Of a stretch of 9,929 bases of DNA, positions 1 through 5,804 are shown in pieces (the first letter of the stretch is position 1; every line of letters starts with the position of its first letter). The translations under genes and the position numbers were made by a program. The notes beneath the pieces were generated by a model. It made no database searches. It worked only from the letters and a program-made list of their open reading frames with translations, and was not told the DNA's origin. Origin of the DNA: Nanobdellota archaeon (lineage in GTDB: Archaea > Nanobdellota > Nanobdellia > Woesearchaeales > GW2011-AR9); NCBI GenBank assembly GCA_030695685.1, contig JAUYPT010000036.1:1-9929 (forward strand). The letters are read 5' to 3'.

Positions 1-690
1 ACAGCAAAAGAAGGAGACCTGATTAAAATTGATATTGGAGTGCATATCGATGGCTGGATTGCTGACAATGCCATGACTGTAGAAGTAGGATCTTCAACGA
101 AATACAAAGATCTGATTAAAGCATCGCAAAATGCGTTGAAAGCAGCGATAAAACTAGTGCGCCCAGGAACACAGCTCTGGGAATTGGGAGAAGCACAGTC
201 ATCAGAAGCAGAAGCGCTGGGATTTAACATTGTCCGGAATCTCTGCGGACATACTCTTGAGCAGTATAAAGTACACGCTGGTATTTCCATTCCCACGTTT
301 AACAACAAAGCAAAAACAGAATTGAAAGAAGGCTGGCAGATTGCCATTGAACCTTTCGTTACGGATGGCCAAGGATTAATCAAAGAAAAAGGTCCAGCAA
401 CCGTTTTTATGATGTCTAAATCCAGCAGTGCTCGAACACCATACGCACGAAAAATAGTACAAGAAGTGAAAGTGAGAAATGGTCTTCCTTTTACAACGAG
501 AGAACTAACCAGAAAGTTAGGAAAGGGCGCTGCTGCCTTAGGATTAAAAGAGTTACAGCGTACCGGCACCATTATTGCCTACCCTCCGTTAGCGGAAGTA
601 TCGAATGGAATGGTTGCGCAATTTGAACATTCCATGATTGTGAACGATAAGCCGCAGGTTTATACACGGCATAATGATGATCAGTGGTAA
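1..690 (+). CDS. map: Type II methionine aminopeptidase, 5'-truncated by window edge
   Basis: Removes the N-terminal methionine from nascent proteins in the cytoplasm, using a two-metal centre. The frame is open from base 1 and gives 229 residues; the family in archaea is near 295, so roughly 65-70 N-terminal residues lie outside the window. All five metal ligands of the pita-bread fold can be placed: the two Asp in KIDIGVHIDGWIAD (residues 11 and 22), His in GHTLEQYKVHAGISIP, Glu in AIEPFVTDGQG, and Glu in AQFEHSMIV near the end. The insert between the IEPF and FEH motifs contains a winged-helix-like stretch (FTTRELTRKLGKGAAALGLKEL), which marks the type II (archaeal/eukaryotic) class. It converges on the minus-strand hisS unit with a 14-bp gap. 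The GTG at position 40 is an internal codon and not the start. Identification is secure. Confidence 0.96.
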   Translation, partial: TAKEGDLIKIDIGVHIDGWIADNAMTVEVGSSTKYKDLIKASQNALKAAIKLVRPGTQLWELGEAQSSEAEALGFNIVRNLCGHTLEQYKVHAGISIPTFNNKAKTELKEGWQIAIEPFVTDGQGLIKEKGPATVFMMSKSSSARTPYARKIVQEVKVRNGLPFTTRELTRKLGKGAAALGLKELQRTGTIIAYPPLAEVSNGMVAQFEHSMIVNDKPQVYTRHNDDQW

Positions 691-704
691 AAGATATAGA
701 GCTC

Positions 705-884
705 TTATTTCGTTAATTTTTTCTTTATCAGCGGCAGCAATTTGTACACGAAGACTGCTGCAAGAATAATGATCACCCAAAATAGAACTGTTTTAATAAT
801 CCTCAGCGCAAATAAGACCAGATTAATAACTAAAATCAGAACAAATCCGAGGCCGATCAAGGTCAATAAATCTTTTCGATTCAT
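705..884 (-). CDS. Small two-helix membrane protein, 59 aa, coupled to hisS
   Basis: Unrecognised family. The ATG overlaps the hisS stop in an ATGA arrangement (4-base overlap), which points to translational coupling in one transcript. The product starts MNRKDLLTLIGLGFV and ends KKKLTK. It has two hydrophobic segments, about residues 6-28 and 32-51, separated by a short ALRIIKT linker, with Lys/Arg at both termini. The charge pattern (RK at the start, KKK at the end) fits a helical hairpin with both ends in the cytoplasm, which is inference. There are no Cys or His residues. It may be a membrane-anchored accessory factor or simply a passenger of the operon. Support for being a real gene: clean start, coupling, uniform hydrophobic pattern, and a stop that leaves only 14 bp to the convergent map gene. 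Confidence 0.72.
   Translation of the reverse strand: MNRKDLLTLIGLGFVLILVINLVLFALRIIKTVLFWVIIILAAVFVYKLLPLIKKKLTK
715..727 (+). terminator. T-rich terminator candidate after map
   Basis: About 25 bases after the aminopeptidase stop there is TTAATTTTTTCTTT. Archaeal RNA polymerase commonly stops at such T tracts without a hairpin. It lies inside the 3' end of the convergent small gene. Support is composition and position only. Confidence 0.35.
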
Positions 885-2164
885 GCTAATTTTTTCACCA
901 CGTCTTTTAACAGCAATAATTGTTCCGTTCCGGAACTCATCTCTTTTATAAGAATTTTATTTTTCTTTAATTCTTTTTCGCCAATAATAGCAACATACGG
1001 AATGCCTACGGCGTCGGCATACTCTAAGTTCTTGCTGATGCCTTTCTTGCCCAGCACAAAATCTGTGGCAATGCCATTACTGCGTAATTCCTGCGCTATC
1101 TGCAATGATTTGGAAATAGTATTGAGAGGAACAATTAACACTTTGGCCATAGTCCTTTGCTGCACTTTCGTTTGCAGCTTCACTTGCTCCATAATTGGTG
1201 TGATCCCGAAGGAAACTCCTACAGCAGGAACCTCTAAACCATCCTCCCCTTTCAAGCCGCGGATCATATTATTATATCTCCCACCAGCTGCGATAGAAGA
1301 GGTAATATTGTTGTTCTTAAGGTATGCTTCGATAACTGTTCCAGTATAATACCCTTGCCCTCTCACAAGCGTAAGATCAAGATTGACAAATTTTTTAATT
1401 TTTAAAGCAGTGAGATAGCGAAAAAGTTCCTGAACCTCATCTCGTCCTTCATTCCAAGAAGGATTATTTATTTTTTTAGACAGTGAAATAAAATTGTACT
1501 TTGAGGATAATAAATCTAGTACCATAGAAATCTGTTTTTTATCACATCCTAACGCCTGTAATTCTTGAGATACTCCTTCCTTCCCAATCTTCTCTAATTT
1601 ATCGATCGCAATAAGCGCTTCCTTCGGTTTCGTCGTGATTCCTGCCTGCATTAGAATGCCATCGAGCAGTTTGCGATTATTAATCTTAACAATAAATTTA
1701 AATTGTAATTTTCGGAAGATATCACATACGAGAGCAATTTGCTCTGCTTCTGCTAACATAGAATTCGTTCCGATAGTATCAGCATCGCACTGCCAGAATT
1801 CTCTTTCCCGTCCTAATTTTATAGGCCCGTCACGAAAAACATTTCCTACTTGGTAGACTTTAAAAGGAAGTTTCAAACTGGGGTTTTGGGCAATATATCT
1901 TCCCAACGATGTTGTCATCTCAAAACGCAATCCTAATCGCCGGCCACCTTGATCTGTTAAGGTAAATGTCTCTTTCAGGACATCGCTTCCGGCACCAGCG
2001 CCGTATTTTGCCTCCAATGTTTCGTATCGCTCTAAAATAGGAGTTTCCAATGGCGCAAAACCATAGAGTTCAAATACATTAGTTATAGTGCTCACTACTT
2101 TATTCTTTATGATCTTCTCTTCCGGAGGCAGATCACGAGCTCCTTTTGCGGTTTGCAGTTCCAT
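881..2164 (-). CDS. hisS: Histidyl-tRNA synthetase
   Basis: Class II aminoacyl-tRNA synthetase that charges tRNA-His. The 427-residue length is normal for the family. Motif 1 region: ELYGFAPLETPILERYETL (31-50). Motif 2: VFRDGPIKLGREREFWQCDAD (about 109-129), with the conserved Arg at 111 and REF at 121-123. The histidine-A signature is LVRGQGYYTGTVIEAY (266-281), and AAGGRYNNMI (292-301) is also typical. Motif 3 reads GVSFGITPI (316-324), without the usual arginine. From about residue 340 comes the alpha/beta anticodon-binding domain (AKVLIVPLNT onward). The ATG at 2164 is chosen because MELQTAKGARDLPPEE is the standard family N-terminus and a TATA element sits about 28 bp upstream, implying a leaderless mRNA. 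It lies directly downstream of its own substrate tRNA gene on the same strand. Confidence 0.96.
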   Translation of the reverse strand: MELQTAKGARDLPPEEKIIKNKVVSTITNVFELYGFAPLETPILERYETLEAKYGAGAGSDVLKETFTLTDQGGRRLGLRFEMTTSLGRYIAQNPSLKLPFKVYQVGNVFRDGPIKLGREREFWQCDADTIGTNSMLAEAEQIALVCDIFRKLQFKFIVKINNRKLLDGILMQAGITTKPKEALIAIDKLEKIGKEGVSQELQALGCDKKQISMVLDLLSSKYNFISLSKKINNPSWNEGRDEVQELFRYLTALKIKKFVNLDLTLVRGQGYYTGTVIEAYLKNNNITSSIAAGGRYNNMIRGLKGEDGLEVPAVGVSFGITPIMEQVKLQTKVQQRTMAKVLIVPLNTISKSLQIAQELRSNGIATDFVLGKKGISKNLEYADAVGIPYVAIIGEKELKKNKILIKEMSSGTEQLLLLKDVVKKLA

Positions 2165-2187
2165 TAATAGCTAGAATTATTTGCTGT

Positions 2188-2197
2188 TTTATATATC
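2188..2197 (-). promoter_or_regulatory. TATA box for hisS
   Basis: On the minus strand this reads GATATATAAA. Its centre is about 28 bases before the hisS ATG, so transcription would begin at or next to the start codon. Spacing is right for an archaeal TBP site and there is no Shine-Dalgarno sequence between. Confidence 0.55.
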
Positions 2198-2220
2198 TTA
2201 TTCTAGACAAAAGAAAAGAG

Positions 2221-2293
2221 GGCGGCTGGGGAGAATCGAACTCCCTTCTCAGGATCCACAGTCCCGAATAATAGCCGTTATACGACAGCCGCC
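2221..2293 (-). tRNA. tRNA-His (anticodon GTG)
   Basis: Complete cloverleaf on the minus strand. The acceptor stem is GCGGCTG paired with CAGCCGC. An extra encoded G at position -1 (base 2293) faces discriminator C73 (base 2221), the hallmark identity pair of tRNA-His. T8 is present. The D arm is short: GTA/TAT with one G-T pair. The anticodon stem is CGGGA/TCCTG around loop CTGTGGA, with anticodon GTG at 2257-2259. The variable loop has four bases, and the T stem GGGAG/CTCCC encloses TTCGATT. There is no encoded CCA and no intron. It lies 56 bp upstream of the hisS start on the same strand. Confidence 0.96.
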
Positions 2294-2319
2294 ATGATAA
2301 TCTTAAATCCGCTTCTCTT

Positions 2320-2328
2320 TTATAAAAT
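2320..2328 (-). promoter_or_regulatory. TATA box for tRNA-His
   Basis: Minus-strand ATTTTATAA lies about 30 bases before the tRNA 5' end, with an A-rich BRE-like stretch (AAAGAAACAAA) just upstream. Spacing suits an archaeal tRNA promoter. Because TTATAAAAT is nearly symmetric it could also be read on the plus strand towards the gene at 2391. Confidence 0.55.
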
Positions 2329-2360
2329 TTGTTTCTTTTTTAAGCATTTAGAACGTAAAG

Positions 2361-2370
2361 AATAAATAAT
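2361..2370 (+). promoter_or_regulatory. TATA-like element for the 2391 gene
   Basis: AATAAATAAT centred about 25 bases before the ATG at 2391, with no ribosome-binding site in between. This is consistent with a leaderless start. Confidence 0.35.
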
Positions 2371-2390
2371 CCTGCCTATTTCACTGTAAA

Positions 2391-2726
2391 ATGACAACAT
2401 TACTGTATCTTTCATTAAAAGCGGCAACAAAGACATCAAAAGTAATCATTCCTAAGTTAGAAAATGCTATCCGCAACGCAGGAATGAAAAATCATTTCAT
2501 CGTTTCTCAGCAAGATGATGATACAAATATTGAACATTATATCATTTATTTTGAAGAAAGGCAACTGTTAAAAAGATTGGATAGTTCTTCTTTTTTCGAG
2601 CTTCATGTAGATCAAGGAAATAAAGTTACTTTCCATGTTTATGGAGGAATCAAAACTCGTTTTCCTGTCGATGATACAGATACAGAAATAAGAAAACTTG
2701 TAGAAAAAATGAAAGAATATATTTAA
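2391..2726 (+). CDS. Hypothetical protein, 111 aa
   Basis: Not recognised. A soluble protein of mixed helix and strand: an N-terminal strand (TTLLYLSLKA), a probable helix (SKVIIPKLENAIRNAG), then strands such as HFIVSQQ, EHYIIYFE and KVTFHVYGG, and a closing charged helix (DTEIRKLVEKMKEYI). No cysteines, no transmembrane segment, no signal peptide. The ATG at 2391 is favoured because a TATA-like element sits about 25 bp upstream and the upstream sequence has no competing start. It ends 11 bp before the convergent lipid-kinase fusion, with a short T tract (2729-2733) in the gap. Codon use is AT-rich like its neighbours. It is probably a real lineage-specific gene; no function can be assigned. 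Confidence 0.75.
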   Translation: MTTLLYLSLKAATKTSKVIIPKLENAIRNAGMKNHFIVSQQDDDTNIEHYIIYFEERQLLKRLDSSSFFELHVDQGNKVTFHVYGGIKTRFPVDDTDTEIRKLVEKMKEYI

Positions 2727-2737
2727 TATTTTTAATG

Positions 2738-4192
2738 CTAAATAACCAGAACTTTCTGCCTTCTTTTCACGGTTACTTTAATGTCAGTTGTGTAGCCCAA
2801 GAATTCCCCACCTGCTTGCAGAGGAAAAGGCTGATCGCTTCTGACAACAAATTCTGTACCCTGCAATGGGAAAAGAGGAGATTTTGGCAGGTGAATTGCA
2901 GCTAAAAATAAAGCCCAGAGACGAAGCGGCTTATTCAGGAAAAGGGCATGAGTGTTAATGCAGGCTAGTGCTAAAATCTGCCGATCGCCCGGCTTCATCT
3001 TTCCCAGCAATGAGCGCACTCCAAATCCATAATATGGAATTTTGCCAATGGTTATATTAATGCAGTTTTCCCACTGATACTGCCTGCCGTCAGTACTGCA
3101 GGTAAGATTATAATCTGCTCGGGAATGAAGCAATGCACGCCAACTGGCAGCGAGATAATCCGACAAGCCATGCTGTGTTCGCTGCCGGGAGTATCGCACC
3201 ACTTCAGCATCGATGCCGATGGAAAGAAATAAAGTTTGAGTTTTTTTGTGATTATATTCTAATTCTAAAATATCCATTTCCATCTCCTGAAATTCAAAAC
3301 GAGAGCGCAGGTATTCAAACCGTTTTCCTTTATAGAAATAAGAATAGAAAGAATTGCCGGCGCCTAACGGAAAAAAACCAAGGCTTTTTTTCGAGAAAGG
3401 CCTGTAATTCAAGGCGCTTTCAAATGTTCCATCGCCGCCAGCGATAATAATTTGTTTTTCATCCTTAATTTTATGTTCAACATTTTGAAACATATTTTTG
3501 GTATTGGAAAGATAAAAAATAGGCGCATTTCTTCTCTCAGCGAAGAGGCGTAACAATCGCCGGCGGTAGATGCTTTTGTACCCTCGAGAACGCTTATTGG
3601 CAAGAATAACGAGATGTTCCTGTTCTAATTTGTGGCCTTCCTTTTTTCGTTGGCGGATGGTTTTGCCGTAGATTGAACTCTGCTTAACGACAGATGAAAA
3701 GGCAACGATGACTGCAATGACAGTAAAAATAAACATGATGCCATCCATTACTGCCGGCCCTACAGCAGATACAGTATCGTAGCGGAAAAAATCAGCGATT
3801 AAAATACTGAAAACAATTCCCAGTTCCAATGACGTAATCAAATCACCGTGATTTTCTTCGTGAAGGGGAACATCGTCCCGTGATGCCATCCAGCGGATAA
3901 TGCCGATAATAATATCTCGCAACAGTAAGAAGCTTAAAATAATCCCATTAAAAGAGCCTTGAATAGTAAATGTCAGCAGTACGCCGATAACGACAATTTT
4001 ATCTGCAAATGGATAGAGGAAGGAACGGATTTTACCTCGTGGAATTTTTCGGTCGATGAGATGACTCAGAGCGACTAGCGAAAGAATGATCACGGCAATA
4101 ACAGAACTACTGCTCTGGTGCTGGTTGATAAGGTAAATAAGAGCTGGAAGTACTGCAACTCGTAAAAGAGGTATTAACCTTGTAACGAACAT
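2738..4192 (-). CDS. Fusion: degenerate CDP-alcohol phosphatidyltransferase domain + diacylglycerol-kinase/YegS-like lipid kinase
   Basis: 484 residues in two parts. Residues 1-170 form a polytopic membrane domain (about six hydrophobic segments) aligning with the PgsA type: RLIPLLRVAVLPA at the start, FADKIVV at 62-68, LLLRDIIIGIIR at 89-100. The catalytic motif D-x2-D-G-x2-A-R...G-x3-D-x3-D is damaged: it reads SHLIDRKIPR (43-52) and FLYPFAD (58-64). The first Asp is His44, the Gly is Arg48, the Ala is Pro51 and the third Asp is Tyr60; Asp47, Arg52 and Asp64 remain. Residues 190-484 are a DAGK_cat domain: GGDGT at 252-256, PLGAGNSF at 275-282, SIGIDAE at 324-330, and a GGE (461-463) where DGE is usual. 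Inferred role: membrane-tethered phosphorylation of a lipid alcohol, with the N-terminal domain as anchor or lipid binder. The start is supported by a TATA box about 26 bp upstream. Confidence 0.85.
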   Translation of the reverse strand: MFVTRLIPLLRVAVLPALIYLINQHQSSSSVIAVIILSLVALSHLIDRKIPRGKIRSFLYPFADKIVVIGVLLTFTIQGSFNGIILSFLLLRDIIIGIIRWMASRDDVPLHEENHGDLITSLELGIVFSILIADFFRYDTVSAVGPAVMDGIMFIFTVIAVIVAFSSVVKQSSIYGKTIRQRKKEGHKLEQEHLVILANKRSRGYKSIYRRRLLRLFAERRNAPIFYLSNTKNMFQNVEHKIKDEKQIIIAGGDGTFESALNYRPFSKKSLGFFPLGAGNSFYSYFYKGKRFEYLRSRFEFQEMEMDILELEYNHKKTQTLFLSIGIDAEVVRYSRQRTQHGLSDYLAASWRALLHSRADYNLTCSTDGRQYQWENCINITIGKIPYYGFGVRSLLGKMKPGDRQILALACINTHALFLNKPLRLWALFLAAIHLPKSPLFPLQGTEFVVRSDQPFPLQAGGEFLGYTTDIKVTVKRRQKVLVI

Positions 4193-4212
4193 GATTATGG
4201 AAGAAAAAAGAG

Positions 4213-4222
4213 TGTTTTATAA
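4213..4222 (-). promoter_or_regulatory. TATA box for the lipid-kinase fusion gene
   Basis: Minus-strand CTTATAAAAC is centred about 26 bases before the ATG at 4192. It implies a leaderless mRNA and an independent promoter downstream of the DGR template repeat. Confidence 0.55.
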
Positions 4223-4357
4223 GACTTTTGAGAGATAATGTCAAAGAGAAATTTCCCTATGAAATTTCCGCCAAAAAAGTGAATAGATTATGAAGTAAGA
4301 AAAGAAAGAAGATAACTTGAATTAAAGAAAATAAAAACCTTGCGGCTTGGGTTATTA

Positions 4358-4440
4358 GGAGGAAGCAACCGTTGTTGTTTAGATTGTTGTTGCCGTTGGC
4401 ATTGGAATTGTTATTAAGATTATTCACGAACAAAGCCCGC
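4358..4440 (-). repeat. DGR template repeat (TR)
   Basis: 83 bp matching 4728-4810 without gaps, at 72 of 83 positions. All 11 differences fall on adenines of the minus (coding-sense) strand of this copy: seven A to G and four A to T. Read in the frame of the target it would encode RALFVNNLNNNSNANG and so on, with 13 AAC/AAT codons, 10 of which differ in the variable copy. The frame is closed by TAA about 13 codons upstream and has no start, so this copy is a template and not a gene. Identity ends abruptly on both sides. At the 3' end both copies share an invariant stretch (AACGGTTGCTTCCTCC) and then diverge, as expected for an initiation-of-mutagenic-homing boundary. A T-rich tract follows at 4323-4336. 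Confidence 0.95.
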
Positions 4441-4441
4441 C

Positions 4442-4534
4442 TCAGTAGCCCTTCACACTGTTATCAGCAATTTTTTGCTGACCTTTTATCACCACTCCTT
4501 CAGTGCCATGCATCAAGTTGGAGTTGAATTTCAT
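4442..4534 (-). CDS. Possible 30-aa ORF just before the TR
   Basis: ATG AAA TTC ... TAC TGA encodes MKFNSNLMHGTEGVVIKGQQ and ten more residues. A GAGGTG motif sits 3 bases before the ATG, unusual here because the neighbouring genes look leaderless; this spacing is shorter than optimal. The stop codon ends one base before the TR begins. The second half overlaps a 7-bp hairpin. It may be a leader peptide or an accident in a structured RNA. No family recognised. Confidence 0.25.
   Translation of the reverse strand: MKFNSNLMHGTEGVVIKGQQKIADNSVKGY
4464..4481 (-). other. Perfect 7-bp hairpin upstream of the TR
   Basis: TCAGCAA, four-base A loop, TTGCTGA on the minus strand, ending 23 bases before the TR. 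It may be part of the template RNA fold. Confidence 0.4.
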
Positions 4535-4559
4535 GACCACCTCAAAATAAGATAGCCGT

Positions 4560-4587
4560 AGAGGAAGGACGTGTAGCCCAAGCCTCT
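4560..4587 (-). repeat. TGGGCTACACG hairpin element, copy A
   Basis: A stem AGAGG/CCTCT encloses a loop that contains TGGGCTACACG (4570-4580, minus strand). The same 11-mer in a comparable AGAGC/GCTCT hairpin occurs downstream of the second target gene (9603-9622), and flanking bases are also alike (TACGGCTAT versus TATGGCTTT after the hairpin). It lies between the first target gene and the TR. Function unknown; it could be a structural part of DGR RNA or a target-cassette boundary. Confidence 0.5.
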
Positions 4588-4686
4588 TTATTACTTCCAA
4601 TACTTTGAAGCAATGCAAGGCTTAGTGAAGAATAAAAAGAATGAGTATAAATTATTTTAGTATCATTTTAAAGTTATTACAAAAAA

Positions 4687-4709
4687 TTTTGCGGGCGCTT
4701 CGCGCAAAA
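4687..4709 (-). other. GC-rich hairpin just downstream of VR1, with T tract
   Basis: TTTTGCG pairs with CGCAAAA around a 9-base loop. An alternative inner stem is GCGC-GAA-GCGC. It starts 18 bp beyond the VR end and 10 bp beyond the stop codon. In known DGRs a GC-rich hairpin close to the VR 3' end promotes retrohoming. A T6 run follows, so it could also act as a transcription terminator for the target gene. Confidence 0.6.
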
Positions 4710-4719
4710 CCAAACGGGG

Positions 4720-5727
4720 CTACCGACGGAGGAAGCAACCGTTGCTGTTTAGATAGCCGTAGCCGTCGGCATTGGAATAGTCATAAAGATCACTCACGAA
4801 CAAAGCCCGCAGGTGGTCTTCATTAATCTCATTTCTCAGCCAGAATCCCATATTATTTCCTTTCCGTTGGGAAAAGATAATATCAGTATGTTCCTGTAGC
4901 AGTGGTTTATCCTCTTCGACAGCTGCATTCCAGGCAGGCTGTGCCAGCACTTGTTCTTGGGTTAATACTTGATTATAAGTTCCATCATTTCTGTTTAATG
5001 GTATAACTCCATCACCATGAAGAGAATTGTAATCTATCGGTAACAATTCATCATTAAAATCTTCATTAATACCGATCAAATGCGGCGATTGCAAGATGAG
5101 TTTAAATTCAGAAGAATTTGCCTTATACGCAATGCCAGCGCAAGAATCTAAAAAAGTATTAAATAACCTTAAGCGTTGCTTCATGTTTCTTTTCTTCCCA
5201 CTCTCATCATACAACGTATAGAAATCTTCTACTCTGGCTTGGATGTTTTCTTTAAATGTCAAAGGGCGGTAAACTTTCTTATCATCAATGACAAAGGTAG
5301 GATGGGTTATACTTTTTTCTTGTTCACAGGCTTCTTGTAAAGCATGAACTCCTTGTGCATAGTTATTTGCTATAGGCAGTAATTCAGATCTCGGAAATTC
5401 TTCGGCAAAAGCGCCGTCTAATTCTTTTAACTTTTCTTTTCCATTCGGAAAGTGTAATGGGAAAGAACCTTTCCAGAATTTATCCTGTAATAAATAGTCA
5501 GGAACTTTGTCCAAACCATACTCTTTACATACTTTCTCACGGCCATCTCGTAATGTCTGGCGTGCTTCTGCACTATCCAAACCATTTCGCAGCGCCAAAT
5601 CAATGGCAATCAATTCACCGCGTTGGTCACCTTTGCCAAGTAAATAATCCGCAAGAACAATCCAGCTAGAGTTATCACTCCTATTTTTTTGTACGGTGGT
5701 GATTAAATGGTATAATGATTTATTCAT
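4720..5727 (-). CDS. DGR target protein with C-terminal variable region, 335 aa
   Basis: The diversified product of the retroelement. Residues 20-46 (SSWIVLADYLLGKGDQRGELIA) match the W-x-V-x-A-D-x-L...GD-x-R-G-E-x-I pattern of the TIGR02996 repeat-companion N-terminal domain. A middle region (about 155-300) is rich in charged helices and aromatic residues (LRLFNTFLDSCAGIAYK, QPAWNAAVEEDKPLLQEH, MGFWLRNEINED) and leads directly into the variable tail RALFVSDLYDYSNADGYGYL. The variable positions are rich in Asp, Tyr, Gly and Ser, typical of a binding surface. The tail resembles a C-type-lectin-like DGR domain only by position; the fold is inferred. No signal peptide or membrane segment, so probably cytoplasmic. 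The ATG is supported by a TATA box 27 bp upstream. The thermosome gene lies 77 bp upstream on the same strand. Ligand unknown. Confidence 0.9.
   Translation of the reverse strand: MNKSLYHLITTVQKNRSDNSSWIVLADYLLGKGDQRGELIAIDLALRNGLDSAEARQTLRDGREKVCKEYGLDKVPDYLLQDKFWKGSFPLHFPNGKEKLKELDGAFAEEFPRSELLPIANNYAQGVHALQEACEQEKSITHPTFVIDDKKVYRPLTFKENIQARVEDFYTLYDESGKKRNMKQRLRLFNTFLDSCAGIAYKANSSEFKLILQSPHLIGINEDFNDELLPIDYNSLHGDGVIPLNRNDGTYNQVLTQEQVLAQPAWNAAVEEDKPLLQEHTDIIFSQRKGNNMGFWLRNEINEDHLRALFVSDLYDYSNADGYGYLNSNGCFLRR
4728..4810 (-). repeat. DGR variable repeat (VR1) in the target gene
   Basis: The diversified copy of 4358-4440, forming codons 306-333 of the 335-residue target. The 11 changed sites convert template Asn codons to Ser, Asp, Tyr and Gly (AAT to AGT, GAT, TAT; AAC to GAC, TAC, GGC, AGC). 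Every change keeps the pyrimidine third base, so no stop can arise. The constant residues RALFV, the interior Ser and Leu, and the closing GCF frame the variable positions. Confidence 0.95.
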
Positions 5728-5748
5728 AAACCACTTAAAATAAGCCTA

Positions 5749-5758
5749 ATTTATAAAT
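5749..5758 (-). promoter_or_regulatory. TATA box for the DGR target gene
   Basis: Minus-strand ATTTATAAAT is centred 27 bases before the ATG at 5727, giving the target its own leaderless promoter separate from the thermosome gene. Confidence 0.6.
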
Positions 5759-5797
5759 AGTTTGACGCTAAATAGTGGTAATTAAATGGGAGTAGTT

Positions 5798-5804
5798 AAA
5801 AAAA
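5798..5804 (-). terminator. T7 tract directly after the thermosome stop
   Basis: Seven T residues follow the TGA stop immediately on the minus strand. Archaeal polymerases terminate at such tracts. A new TATA box for the next gene lies about 40 bp further on. Confidence 0.5.

Larger units (their letters stand above)
4330..4622 (-). ncRNA. Candidate DGR template RNA (boundaries inferred)
   Basis: The non-coding interval between the target gene and the lipid-kinase promoter would be transcribed with the TR in the sense orientation. A minus-strand TATA-like AATTTATAC (4645-4653) predicts a start near 4622. The tract TTTTTATTTTCTTT just after the TR (4323-4336) is a plausible archaeal stop. The RNA would carry the TGGGCTACACG hairpin (4560-4587), a 30-codon open frame, a 7-bp hairpin (TCAGCAA/TTGCTGA, 4464-4481) and the TR. 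DGR template RNAs need structured flanks for priming by the reverse transcriptase; that these elements do so here is inference. Confidence 0.45.

Noticed and set aside
742..951. Plus-strand reading frame opposite the end of hisS and the small membrane gene
   Set aside because: It is basic and low in complexity, has no promoter, and overlaps two better supported genes on the other strand.
2220..2293. A tRNA-His lacking G-1, with acceptor stem GGCGGCT/AGCCGCC
   Set aside because: That register leaves an extra base between T stem and acceptor. Shifting by one gives GCGGCTG/CAGCCGC, T8 in place and a G-1:C73 pair, which is canonical.
4248..4269. Direct repeat GAAATTTCC (4248-4256 and 4261-4269)
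   Set aside because: Only two 9-bp copies in AT-rich DNA, with no partner elsewhere in the window; not enough to call an operator or repeat array.
4358..4440. A decayed duplicate of the target gene's 3' end (ordinary pseudogene)
   Set aside because: Random decay would hit all bases; here all 11 differences are at adenines of one strand, and identity stops sharply at both ends. A DGR template explains this far better.
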